Source: Bursaphelenchus xylophilus (Eukaryota > Nematoda > Chromadorea > Rhabditida > Aphelenchoididae). From it: 64,000 nt of DNA. Numbering within the stretch: position 1 is the first letter of the stretch; each line of letters opens with the position of its first letter. The DNA lies in assembly GCA_904066235.2 (NCBI GenBank), contig CAJFCV020000002.1, forward strand, positions 9,300,001 through 9,364,000. The letters are read 5' to 3'. The position numbers and the translations under genes are program-made. The notes beneath the pieces are model-generated. The model did no database searches. It was not told the origin of the DNA and saw only the letters and a list, made by a program, of their open reading frames with translations. This document shows positions 1 to 11,221 of this stretch, piece by piece.

Positions 1-616
1 TCTATCAGATAAAAAGCAGATATAAATCTCAATTTAACCGCTTAAAAACCCCTTTAAAAAGTTTATAAGAGCTCAAAATATTATCTGTGCGCTCGGAACA
101 TTAACGAAGCAAGGATTTGCATAAATCAGCATGCATTATCCCTGGGAGAGCTTGATTTTCCCAGCAGCCTACTTTCACACTAACTTACACACTTAATGTT
201 TCATAAGTAAGTTGCATTCAAACCGCGGAAAAAAACCCCTTATATACTGTTTTATTGACCTTCCAACAAACGACTTACACCTCCGTCGATTGTAAATACC
301 ACTCCGTCGCAGTGTTTCTAACCGCTAATCGTTTTAGCAACTTCCCCATTCCCGAATTTTGTTGCAAGGTCAGCTAATTGCACTCTGTGTTAGATCACAT
401 TCTGAACCCGCTAGAATCGGAGACTTTGATGAGAGGTCATGCTGTTCTGAAATGTTGCGAAAAGGCAACAAAAAGATCAAAAGTCTTGCCGTGATTTAGT
501 ATACACATTAATGTGGAAGTTTAGCTGGTTACAATTGCGATTTGTGTAGATGTAATAATGTGTGGTGACAAAAATAGCAGCTATGTGAAAACTTTCACTA
601 TTACAAAGCAGAAAAC

Positions 617-1428
617 GGTAAAAGTTCCTTATTCTGATCACAACATATAACTTCGTGCAAGATAGTCAGAATTGGCTAAACTTTCTAAGGTTGACCGATT
701 TCGGGCTCAAAAATTTGGAATGAAAATGTCAGAGGTCATTACGAGGGCCTCCGCAAACTTGGGCAAGTGATGAAATCTCTCCCGTACTGAACTTATTGCT
801 TCCGTATGGGACCCAAATGAGCCCCAATAGCCTTTGGAGCTAACTTACGGGGGAAGTACCCCAACTGCGACGCTCAGATTTTGATGAAACTTGGCACAAA
901 TTTAGAATAATTTTTTCTAAGATATATGCGAGAATCCTAGCTCGCCCTTTGCAGAAACAACCGAGATTTTTAGATCAAAAGTTAGCGAAAATTTGACACT
1001 TTTTGCCGAGTTTCGGTACAAAAAGTTTCGTGCCTATTTCTACCATCGAGGATAATGTTTCCACAAAAAAATCATTTTTTTCCGCATGAAGCTGGCAAAG
1101 TTATGGCCAAAAAGTGTTTTTCTCTCTGACCGCTCTCCGCGTTTACCGTACTCTCTCGTCGGCAAAGATCGTTCGATATCTCGGCGGCGCTTGCAAAGCG
1201 CGAGCTAAAACTTTCAGGAATTAAAAATCAGTCCATGCCCGACGTGTGTGCAAAATTTTAAAAAAATCTGAGCGTCGCACTCGGGGTACTTCCCTTGTTA
1301 ATAAACACATAGGTAGTGTAGTAATCCAGAAGAAGTTAGATCAAAACCTTCTGTTCCTAACTTTAGTTTCCAAGCTTGGGCGCAGCTCGCAGAGTTCGTT
1401 AGTTGTGGCCAGAATACAGAATTGTTTT
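617..1428. mobile_element. MITE with GTTCCTTATTCTG ends, interrupted by a nested MITE
   Basis: The ends are inverted repeats related to GGAAAAAGTTCCTTATTCTG and GTTGTGGCCAGAATA. A second, uninterrupted copy lies in reverse order at 7221-7621 and shares internal blocks, for example the one around TTCCAAGCTTGGGCGCAG. Removing the nested 450-bp element at 848-1297 leaves a unit of about 360 bp, close to the 401 bp of the intact copy. The family is seen only by comparing these two copies; its superfamily is not clear. Confidence 0.65.
848..1297 (+). mobile_element. 450-bp MITE, CAGGGGAAGTACTCC family, TTA duplication
   Basis: The element starts CGGGGGAAGTACC and ends GGTACTTCCCTTG, so the ends are inverted repeats of the family consensus CAGGGGAAGTACTCC. 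It is flanked on both sides by TTA (845-847 and 1298-1300), a 3-bp target duplication of the TWA kind. It is nested in another MITE. No coding capacity is seen. Confidence 0.85.
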
Positions 1429-2257
1429 ATAGAAAATTATAGCTCTTGTGTTGAAAGTGGAGACAATATCTAAGTTAACAAATACAGTCATATTTCAACA
1501 CAACAAGACCTGTCTAAAACGAACAATTTTGGAGGTAATTTTTGTTCGAATATCAGCCTACGTAAAGCGAAACCTTTACTGTAACAAATAAATCGTTTAT
1601 TCTCAAGCAGTTTGTTGCACAGCGGCTTCACTGTAATTACATTCCCCGACTGGATCATGTGGCAAACCACAACGAACTTTCAGTCGCATTACCAGATCCC
1701 ACCAATTACACCCCACTAATTCGACACAAACTGATTCCCTTCCATAAATACCCCCGCCTGACACATCAACTATTCATCGGATAACACAAAGGCGCCCATA
1801 ATTTGAATCACATGAAGAAAAACACACGGCGATTACTTTGTACCTGACTTGTAAAACACGGAAATTTTAGAAATGTCTGCAAACGGGAAGGGCAACTGAT
1901 CATGAAAAAACAGTTTTGCTTCAGTGTAAAGTTTGTGTGGTATCAGATGGGAGACGAATTCGTTGAAATGGATGATGTTGGAAAAACTGTTTCAAGACAT
2001 TCATCGTCGCGGTGATCTTTGGAGGCGTTCAGAAGTAGCAACCGCAATTTTATGAGCCTAAAATCGACCAGTCGAAAGATACGACCAACTTTCGAGATTT
2101 TTCAATTTTTACCATGAGGTTGGCGGAGTTTCCGGGGTTTTATGACAGCATCTGAATCAACATACTTGACTTACCATAAGGGCATATAAGCCCACTCTTT
2201 GTCCATTGTCGTATTTTAAATATTCAAAATTTTTTAAAACTTCGGCAACGTAGCCAA

Positions 2258-2300
2258 AGCGGCTAATTTCCCATTATTGTTCAATGGGAAATTAGCCGCT
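2258..2300. repeat. Perfect 18-bp hairpin with 7-nt loop
   Basis: AGCGGCTAATTTCCCATT at 2258-2275 is followed by a 7-nt spacer and its exact reverse complement at 2283-2300. It is not inside a recognised transposon or gene. Its length is short for a pre-miRNA. Possible explanations are a cruciform-forming site or a remnant of a foldback element. Confidence 0.75.
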
Positions 2301-3141
2301 TCCACCAACCAATTCCGCAGCTAATCCTCGAAAGATATCTAAGGTACAATCTCCCAGAGACGCACTGTCAAATCAACACGAATAAATGCCAATAAGCTTT
2401 GTCCTAAACACCCTCCTTCAAACACAATATGGCCGAATCAATGGTCGCAGATATCATAGTATATAGTATGAAATTCTGCTCTGACGGCCAACCGCACGCT
2501 CTGGCCTCTTCTTCCAGACTGGATCTTCCTTCTTCCTCCAAACCCATCGTTATTCCCATTTGTGACACAATGCCAAAGCTCAGGATCTTTTCGTGTCAGG
2601 GCACAGGTTGGGGTCCAACGGCCGCGGCTCACAGTTCTTAGAGATACGATGAGAGAAACCTGTTTATGGCGAAGTAATCAGAGACCAAAATTTTGCCAAT
2701 AAAGATGTTTTTGAAGACTCTTGAATCAAGGAAAACAAGTCGATCTTCAAGAAACATAAGATTTAAAAAAATCATTTTCAAGGTTCCCTCTTCGGAACCA
2801 TGGTCCCCTTAAAAAATCATCTTTTTCTGATACTCCGTTTTTCTCGAGCATTGTCACTTCTCCAACTGCTAGCAACAAAAAAAAAACATCCTTTTTTTAC
2901 GATCTGGTGTTCAACTTGGAGGCCCATAAAACTGCACTTTTTTTGCTTACAAAAGAGAAAGTCCAGTGAGACCCCCTTTGTGGATAACGTTTGAAACTTT
3001 GCTTTTGCTTTTGGCTGAAATTTTTAGAGGGTTGAAAAGTCTTGAGGACTTAAATCTTGAATCTTTTTTTAGCAGAAGAATTACCTTTTTTAAAATTTTA
3101 TGATCTCCCGACAAGAAATATTTTGAATATTTGCGCTCTAA

Positions 3142-3484
3142 CGAGGGAAGTCTCCCCAAGTGCGAAGCTCAGCCGAGAGAGTATGCTCAATGCCGAGAGC
3201 GGGCAGAGAGAAAAACACTTTTTGGCCATAACTTTACTAGTTTCGTGCGGAAAAAATTAATTTTTTATGGAAACATTAAACTCTACGGTGGAAATGGGTA
3301 TGAAATTTTTCGAGCCAAAATTCGGCAAAAGGTCTCAAATTTTCGCCGACTTTCAATTTTAAAATCTCGGTTATTTCTGCAAAGCGTGAGCTAGGATTCT
3401 CGCATATATCCTAGAAAAACTTATTCTAAATTTGTTCAAAATTTCACCAAAATCTGAGCGTCGCACTTGGCGGTACTTTCCTTG
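3142..3484 (-). mobile_element. MITE, CAGGGGAAGTACTCC family, internally shortened
   Basis: This copy has reverse internal order compared with 848-1297 and carries an internal deletion (343 bp). Its ends are CGAGGGAAG and CTTTCCTTG. It is flanked by TAA on both sides (3139-3141 and 3485-3487), again a TWA-type target duplication. Confidence 0.8.
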
Positions 3485-4165
3485 TAAGTTTAACAGGTTA
3501 GCTAGAATTTTGAGAGGTTGTTGTTGCCTGTCATCTTCACGCAGGGAAAATTGACTACCAGCTATAAAAACTAACCGAAAAAACGTCCAGAAGTCTCTCG
3601 GCTAGACTCCAAAAAAGTCATCTAGCCAACTCTCGAAAACGTGATTTTCGATTCCTCGAAAAATATGCAAATTCCACACTTGAGATCCTCTTCGAATATT
3701 TATTTACGTACGCTCTGAATTCATGAGAAATGGATGGCCAACAGAGATTTGCCTCCAGCGGTTTTTTTGCATGTCTGTTCAAAGTTTTTTTTGGCCAAGT
3801 TGAACAAACAGTTTAGTTTAGTCTTCTTGTTTCTTCCCTATTTGTCTTGCTCGGAAAACAATAAACGAAAGCGTATAGTATGCAAATTGTATACAGCGTG
3901 TTCCGTGAGTGTGTTGGGAACGAATGGGGCGTGGAGAAGATGGGTTGGCCATTTTTTGGAGGGGAATTGGACTTCGGGATTTTGGAGGTGAGATGGGATT
4001 TTTAGGGCTATTGAAGGCGGTCAGATGGTATGGAGTTGTTAGGCTAGGTATCAACAGATTTTCAAGGGATGTTGTCAAAGAGCAATCTCTTTGATTTTGA
4101 TGAGAATTGGCACAAATTTATAGTAATTTTTTCTATGGAATATACGAGATCTTTTCTCTTACGTA

Positions 4166-4605
4166 CAGGGGAAGTACTCCATCAGATTTTGATGAAACTT
4201 GGCACAAATTTAGAATAATTTTTTATAAGATATATGCGAGAATCCTAGCTCGCGCTTTGCAGAAACAACCGAGATTTTTAGAACGAAAAGTCGGCCAAAA
4301 TTTACGACTTTTTGCCGAATTTCGGCACGAAAAGTTTCATGCCTATTTCTACCGTAAAGGATAATGTTTCTACAAAAAATCAAAATTTTCCCCACGAAAC
4401 TGCCAAAGTTGTGGCCAAAAAGCGTTTTTCTCTCTGACCGCTCTCCACGTTTAGCGTGCTCTCTCGGCGGCAAAAATCGTTCGATATCTCGGCGGCGCCC
4501 GCAAAGCGCGAGCTAAAACTTTCAGGCATTGATATTTTGTCCATACCCGACGTGTGTGCAAATTTTAAAGGAAATCTGAGCGTCGCACTTGGAGTACTTC
4601 CCCTG
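4166..4605 (+). mobile_element. MITE, CAGGGGAAGTACTCC family, 440 bp
   Basis: Both ends match the family consensus: CAGGGGAAGTACTCC on the left and its complement, ending ACTTCCCCTG, on the right. Flanks are GTA on the left and TTA on the right, so the TWA duplication has one mismatch. A small internal deletion follows the left terminal repeat. Confidence 0.85.
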
Positions 4606-5388
4606 TTAGCAGAGATAATTGAAATTTTTTGGTCAAGAAAAACTTGAATTCCTGGAAATCTTGGCTAGCGCTTTGCGAGATAACCAGCCAATTTTGCAGA
4701 CGAGAGAATAAGCAAACTGCGGAGAGGGGTAGATAGCGAAGTTTTTTTAGCCGTATCTGTAATTTCAAACGGTAAAAGGTGTTTTTTTTTGTACAGCAAA
4801 GTCAGCCACTCTGTAAGACCGCAAAAAAACATTGTTTTTTCATTAACCTTCGGACTAAAAATTTTGTTTGTTCCTGCAAAGCGCGACCTAGAGATTTCGC
4901 AAATACTTTTAGATAAAATTTGAAGAAAATTACAGTATCTTTACAAAGGAAAGAGAAATTTTTTCTTGGAAGATGGTCTTTATCACGTAAAACATACGCT
5001 GTCAGTTTGGACAACAGTATGCATTACAAACTCAAGTGTTCCTTGCAAATTGTAAGTTAAAATGGCGTAATTCTTATTGCATAAATATTTTTTACTGTTT
5101 TTGCATCTATTTTTACAATTCCAACACTCCAAAAAATTACTCATTGATCCGTAATTTTTCGAAATTTTTGAACCTCAAAGATTATCAGACTCTTGCGTCG
5201 TTTCCCCCCTTTTCCCTCCAAAGTTGTTACATTCCGAACTCCGAACATGTTTATTCCAAAAGCACACAAATATTTACGGTGTATTACACATGTAGTTTAA
5301 AGTTTTGTTCGCGAAATTTCCCTCTTTTTTCACGTGTTCCACGGAGTTTCTTTTGGGATATTTGCAGGTCTTGGAGGCCGAATAAAAA

Positions 5389-8300
5389 ATGTTTTGGACG
5401 GAGGTCACCTTGATTTTTAATATTTTTTATATTGTAATTGGAGGGCCAGTAGATGGAACGGTGAAAAAACGGGATGTTTCGGATGTCATCTGCGATATGG
5501 ATACGGTAAGTTGGAGGGTAAATAATTTGAGAAAAAAAGTATTTTGTATGTCCAAAGAGCCAATTATTTGGCCAAAATCACCCTTCGTATAACAAAACCT
5601 GTCTATAACAAAAAAATTTTTTGAGCCAAGTGATTCGTTCTACAGAGGTTTTACTGTGTTGTAACAACTTTTTTCCGTCTAAATTCGCTTCTTAATTTGT
5701 CGGTTTTGCCTTTTTCTCTTCACGTGTTTTCGAACACGGCTCCATGGAAATTAGGCAGACGCCGGAAAGGAAGACATGAAAACACATGAATTCCAGATGA
5801 GGCGCTAAAAATAATCACGAATACAAAAGAAAATAGAAGCAGCTTTACAAAGTTTGAAGCAATTTTTATTGTAATGACATCACTGTATAAAGGGAAGTGC
5901 AAGTCAAACAAAATTAGCTTGAATTTGAAGTGCAACGCACGTCAAACTGAGATGAGCTAAGACAGTCCGGTGAATGGATTGGCAATTTGCCAAAAAAAGA
6001 CGCGAAAAAACGTTTTGTCGGGGAAGAAATGGGGAATTTTTGGGGCGAGAGAGTACGTTTTTGCGTGTCTTTTTTCTCTCTTTCTCTGCGAAATCAAGAC
6101 GGAGTGTAAAAAACCGATAGCGAAGAGCCTATTCCGGTCACCGGACTCCTCAGTTTGACGTGCAACGTTCAGATTTTTAAAGGTTTCCTATGTTTTGTTA
6201 AAACTTTGTTTTTAAAGGTAGGGCTGAACGGAGGAATTGAGTGAATGTTGGCTCTGAGGAAGGGCATAATTTTCGAAACATTAGTCAATATTCCTAGCTT
6301 TCTCTATACTGAAATCGCCGAGATTTTTTGATCTGAAACTGTAAAAAATTCAGATTTTTTTGGATTTTAATTTTTGTCAATTTCTAATTACCCAATCTTT
6401 CTACAATGGCGGATCTGATCAAATGGCAAAAAACTTACCATTTTGCATCCGGGAAGTATTAAAAATGTTGCAAAATACCTCCCTCTCTAACTAAAAAACC
6501 CCCAGCGCTTTTGAAATTGGAGTTTTTTCACTTGGCAAGGGAGGTATTTTGCCACATTTTTATAGTTTCCAACTGCAAAATAGTACGTTTTTAGCCTCTG
6601 GATCAGGTCCGCCACTGTACAGGGTGTTTCAAGAAATGCGCGGAAAGTTTTTGTCGATTTCTTGGTGCTCAGTCAAGATATCCAAAAAAAATTTTTTTTG
6701 CATGATAAAGAAGAATATGGGCGGTTTTTTGCATATGAAAATCGTTTTCGCCACCAACGCAGAAAGCAGCGTATTTGGCGGACACTTTTGGGCACTTTTT
6801 TGGTCATCACACGAATTTTTAATGCTTTATTAGAAACATTTTCTATCTGAACTTTCAATCTGAACTTGTACTCGGCTTCATCAAGCTCTGGATTTTATGA
6901 ACTGAACAGTTTGAACACTACCTTTATGCGCTTGCTCACTTTATTAAATAAATTTTCAGGCCCAAATCGCGGCATTCTACGGATATCCAGTGGAAACGCA
7001 TAAAGTCCAAACGGATGATGGTTATCTTATTGACATTCATCGGATACCATCAAAGAAAGGCGAGTTCTTGCTGAAAGAAAAAGAAGATTGATTTTCAGAC
7101 ACAAAAATTCCGAACAGATATCCACTGGTGATGATGCATGGGCTGGAAGTGGCTTCTGATTCTTGGGTTTTGAATGGGAGAAATGGGTCGGCAGGTGGGT
7201 AAAATTATCAAATAAAAAATGGAAAAAGTTCCTTATTCTGGCCACAACAAAGGCTTTCTGCGAACTGCGCCCAAGCTTGGGAACTAAAGTTAGAAAAAAA
7301 AAGCTTCGACCTAGCTGGAACTGAATTATTATAGTAGCTCTATAGCTTTAAGGGTACCTACGAAGGCTATAACGGCTCATTTAGTTCTACACGGAGGCAA
7401 CAAGTTTAGCTCCGGACAGGTTTCATCGTATAAAGTATAAAATCCCAGGCTGCAGCCGTTTTTAAAGAGTAAGGTGGCACGTAAATAATAAGGTACCTCA
7501 CTAACTAAATCCACTGTCCGGGCATTGACAACGATGAGTTGAGCCCTGACGCTAAATTTGGGCTAATTCTGACCAGTTTCCGCAAAGTTATAAGTTGTGG
7601 CCAGAATAAGGAACTTTTTCCAAAAATTTACCGAGCTCTTGACAATTCTCCAAAAAATTTTAGGCTTCTACTTGGCTGACGTTGGCTTCGACGTCTGGCT
7701 GGCCAATGTCCGCGGCAACAAGTACGCCAGGAAACATGTCAAACTCAATATTCTCGACCGAAATTTCTGGGACTTCTCCTACGATCAAATGGCTGAATTT
7801 GATCTTCCGGCCATAATCGATTATGTAAAGTTGGTGACGAAAAGAAAATCGGTTTATTACATTGGCTATTCGCAAGGAGCACTGCTGATGTTCGCGAAGT
7901 TGGCGAGTGACCCTGGATTCGCTGGGAATATCAAACGATTCTTTGCTGTGGCGCCGGTTACCAGGGTGCAGAACTTGAAAGGCCCGATGAGCAGTATTGG
8001 GCGATTTCATAATGCGTTTCCGGTAAGATTTGCAAGGCTGCTGGGAAAAATGATGATTAAAACGTAACTAGAGCGCTCCTCAAAGTTTCGACGCTTAGAT
8101 TTAACTGGAATTTAGCCTATTTGTTGAGACTAGGTTAAGTATCGTGTCTGGAAAATATTAACTAGAACTTTGCAGGCACAGTCGAAATTTTCACCCGTCT
8201 TTGTTGAGGAGATTGTTTTCGGGCATTTTTTGGAGATCCACCTATGGCCAAAAAATAGGTGGATCTATGGCCTTCACGCATGAAAAAAAAATAATATATT

Positions 8301-9804
8301 TTCTTAATTTGTGAGATTTCTAGCTCGTATTATGCAGAAATTACCGAAATTTTTAGATCAAGAATTGGAAAAAACTTTTTTTGAACTTTGGCAGGAAAAT
8401 TTTCGTACACGTTTCTAAATGTATTGTTTCCACAAAAAAGGTATTGTTTCCACAAAAAAATAATTTTTTTCGGTATTAAACTGTCAAAGATATGGCCAAA
8501 AAATCTTCTCTTTGACTGCTCTCCGCATTTTGCAACTCTCTTGGCCGTAAAAGTCGATGAAAATTTTGGCTTCCCCTGCAAAGCACAAGCTAAAATTTTT
8601 AGGAATATATGCCACTACCTTTCCGAAATCTGTGCAAAATTTATGTATAAAAAATTGAATTTGAGCATCGAGTTTTAAACCACTTTTCCGATATTTTCCT
8701 GAAATGACCTTTGATCTCCATTTTTCAGTTCATTTGGCAGGCCAATGTCCCCGGCGAATACCTCAACGACGCTCTGATCCTCCGTCCTCTGTCCACTCTC
8801 TTCTGTCGATCTCCGATTACTCGTCATCTTTGTACTCAACACATCATCGACTACACTGGTCCGCATTGGCATCTGAACGAAAGCAGGATCGGCGTCTACA
8901 CGGCGCACTCAAATTCAGGGACCTCGATGATGAATATGCTGCATTACTATCAGAGCTTGGAGACGGACGAATTCCAAAAATACGACTTTGGAGAGGAGGG
9001 AAATCTCAAGAAATATGGGCAGGTGAGAGGTTGTAGAGGGATAAAAATTACTCACAGGGGAAGTACTCCAAGTGCGACGCTCAGATTTTGATGAAACTTG
9101 GCACAAATTTAGAATATTTTTTTAAGATACATGCGAGAATCCTAGCTCGCGCTTTGCAGAAACAACCGAGATTTTTAGATCGAACGTCGGCCAAAATTTT
9201 GGACTTCTTGCCGAATTTCGGCACGAAAAGTTTCATGCCTATTTCAACTGTAAAGGATAATGTTTCTACAAAAAATCAAATTTTTCCGCACGAAACTGCC
9301 AAAGTTATGGCCAAAAAGCGCTTTTCTCTCTGACCGCATTCCACGTTTAACGTGCTTTCTCGGCGGCAAAAATCGTTCAATATATCGGCGGCGCCCGCAA
9401 AGCGCGAGCTAAAACTTTCAGGAATTGATATTGAGTCCATACCCGACGTGTGTGCAAAATTTAAAGAAAATCTGAGCGTCGCACTTGGAGTACTTCCCCT
9501 GTCTAAAATTTATTAATAACTTTTTTTTATTGTTCAGAAATTCCCTCCAATCTACGACTTGGCCTCCATCCGAGATCTGCCGCTCCACATTTTCTCCAGT
9601 CCAGAGGATTGGCTGGCCAACGAAAAGGATGTTGATGGCTATCTCCTCCGAAGATTGAGGCCTGAAATTGTCGCCGAAGTCACTCGACTCCCCAATTATG
9701 GCCATATCGACTTTATCTGGGGGATGGACGCAATCAAGGACATTTATCGACCAATCGCCGAGAGGGCCAAGGAATTGGACGGGGCTAAATTGATCATCTC
9801 GTAG
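5389..9804 (+). CDS. Lysosomal-acid-lipase-like secreted lipase (AB-hydrolase)
   Basis: Six exons: 5389-5505, 6960-7059, 7099-7194, 7664-8022, 8729-9022 and 9538-9804, giving 410 residues, the usual length for LIPA/LIPL enzymes. The start follows a 3' splice-like TTTGCAG, and the first 23 residues look like a signal peptide. The AB-hydrolase lipase N-terminal region (AQIAAFYGYPVETH, then DDGYLIDIHRIP) is followed by a hydrolase fold. The nucleophile is Ser174 in GYSQG (more often GHSQG), with Asp346 in EDWLAN and His378 in NYGHIDFIWG completing the triad. These fall at nearly the same positions as in human LIPA. The enzyme is expected to hydrolyse neutral lipid or steryl esters in lysosomes or after secretion. 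Intron 2 is 39 nt and appears to use a GC donor. Introns 1, 3, 4 and 5 contain MITEs. No close AATAAA was seen downstream. Confidence 0.92.
5931..6170. mobile_element. 240-bp MITE with TGCAACG ends in lipase intron 1
   Basis: The left end, TGCAACGCACGTCAAACTGAG, reappears inverted at the right end as CTCAGTTTGACGTGCAACG. A second inverted block, AGTCCGGTGA, lies just inside each end. The interior is AT-rich and shows no coding frame. It is the only copy noticed in the window. Confidence 0.6.
6404..6617. mobile_element. TA-flanked palindromic MITE, CAGTGGCGGACCTGATC family
   Basis: The long terminal inverted repeats contain GGCAAAAAACGTACCATTTTGC and its complement. TA lies on both sides (6402-6403 and 6618-6619), as expected for a Tc1/mariner-type target. 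It lies in lipase intron 1. Other copies are at 12648-12885, 47461-47699 and 57575-57832. Directly after it, CAGGGTGTTTCAAGAAAT begins another mariner-type end. Confidence 0.8.
7221..7621. mobile_element. 401-bp MITE with GGAAAAAGTTCCTTATTCTG ends
   Basis: A terminal inverted repeat of about 28 bp occurs at 7221-7248 and again, inverted, at 7594-7621. It fills most of lipase intron 3. It is the uninterrupted counterpart of the element at 617-1428. Confidence 0.75.
8330..8660 (+). mobile_element. Decayed CAGGGGAAGTACTCC-family MITE
   Basis: Internal family blocks are recognisable: the TTATGCAGAAATTACCGA, TATGGCCAAAAAATC and CAAAGCACAAGCTAAAATTT segments occur in the family order. Both terminal repeats are lost. 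It lies in lipase intron 4. Confidence 0.55.
9055..9501 (+). mobile_element. 447-bp MITE, CAGGGGAAGTACTCC family, in lipase intron 5
   Basis: It has near-perfect terminal inverted repeats, CAGGGGAAGTACTCCAAGTG and its complement. Flanks are TCA and TCT, so the TWA duplication has drifted. It occupies almost all of intron 5 (9023-9537). Confidence 0.85.
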
Positions 9805-10772
9805 CTGAAAATAACATGACAAATTGTTGTTTGGTTTTAGGTAGTGCATGTGATTAGAATTGGTTGTTCAAAATTTTATGAAAGCTAGAAGATAATATTG
9901 CCATAACATATTAATAATAGAAAGGTTGTTATACATGTATGTATAGAGTAAACAGTCGTAAAAAAAATTTTTTTTTTTTTTTTTTTGATTTATTTTTTGG
10001 AATCTTCTGTTTTCAGTGACCGGCAAGAGACTTGCTTAATTGTTAGTGGAAAAGTAACTATAGTAAAAATAGGCACGAAACTTTTCATCCCAAAATTTGC
10101 AAAAAACTCATTTTTTTGCCAACTTGCGATCCAAAAATATCGGTCGTATCTGCGAGGTAAATACAAGCTAGGAGTCTCAGTGAAACTTTTGATGCGAAAA
10201 TTAGCAAAAAACTGTCGAATTTTCATTAAGTTTTAGCCACGAAAATCTTGCTTTTTTCTGCAAAGCGCGGGCTGGGAATCCGGCATGGTTTTTTTCATGG
10301 AGCTTGGTACATACACGGCTTAAAATTTCTGTGGCTTAACCGAGATTGCTACCCCAAAAAATTGCAGAAATCACCGAGCTTTTTTGGTCGAAACTTGCTG
10401 AAAAATAAGGCAATATTTTAAAGGTTTGGGCAAAAATTTGCAGTGGTATTATGTTTCTCTCTTGGTAAGCAAAATTTCTACAAAAAATCAATTTCTTTCG
10501 CTCGCAATTCGCAAGGAAACAAGCTTTTACACGGTTGTTCAAAAACCTCTTTCAAAAACCTCAATTTCTCCAACGAAATAAATGTGAAACATATATCACA
10601 TTATTTTATAAATCCAACGGCATTCCTTCCCGTTTTCACCTCGCGGACATGTAGACGTCGTTTGGAGATAAATGACAGGCTTCAAAGGCGTTGTTCCGGT
10701 TTTATGTTGTGACTCTGTTTGTTTTCATTTCTGAATTTTGAATTTCTGAGGGTTTCATAGTGTTTCTTTTTA

Positions 10773-11221
10773 CAGGGGAAGTACTCCAAGTGCGACGCTC
10801 AGATTTTCTTTAAATTTTGCACACACGTCGGGTATCAACCAAACATCAATTCCTGAAAGTTTTAGCTCGCGCTTTGCGGGCGCCGCCGAGATATCGAACG
10901 ATTTTTGCCGCCGAGAGAGCACGCTAAACGTGGAGAGCGGTCAGAGAGAAAAGCGCTTTTTGGCCATAACTTTGGCAGTTTCGTGCGGAAAAATTTGATT
11001 TTTTGTAGAAACATTATCTTTTACAGTTGAAATAGGCATGAAACTTTTCGTGCTGAAATTCGGCAAAAAGTCCTAAATTTTCGCCGACTTCTGATCTAAA
11101 AATCTCGGTTGTTTCTGCAAAGCGCGAGCTAGGATTCTCGCATATATCTTAGAAAAAATTATTCTAAATTTTTGCCAAGTTTCATCAAAATCTGAGCGTC
11201 GCACTTGGAGTACTTCCCCTG
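10773..11221 (-). mobile_element. 449-bp MITE, CAGGGGAAGTACTCC family, TTA duplication
   Basis: This is the best-preserved reference copy, in reverse internal order. The terminal repeats CAGGGGAAGTACTCCAAGTG and complement are intact. TTA occurs on both sides (10770-10772 and 11222-11224). Confidence 0.9.

Larger units (their letters stand above)
1..5388. other. Gene-poor, MITE-rich 5' stretch
   Basis: No coding region in this stretch could be supported by splice signals plus protein similarity. It holds a nested MITE pair (617-1428 with 848-1297 inside), two further copies of the same 450-bp family (3142-3484 and 4166-4605), a decayed copy at about 4620-5030, a fragment of the CTGTACAACGAA family near 1500-1600, and a perfect hairpin at 2258-2300. 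Open frames at 2429-2641 are discussed among the rejected items. Nothing was recognised in 1-616. Confidence 0.6.

Noticed and set aside
2429..2641. Open frames on both strands in a GC-richer patch (70 and 64 codons, plus a third minus-strand frame)
   Set aside because: All three frames look equally plausible, no splice context decides between them and no family is recognised, so no gene is called.
4210..4473. Frame of 87 codons, also present in similar form at other MITE copies
   Set aside because: It lies wholly in the 450-bp MITE, and frames in other copies are broken at different places, so it is not conserved as protein.
7597..7663. ATG-initiated extension upstream of the lipase exon at 7664
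   Set aside because: The segment is the inner end of a MITE and precedes a TTTTAG acceptor; joining 7194 to 7664 restores the NGSAGFYLADVGFDVW lipase sequence exactly.
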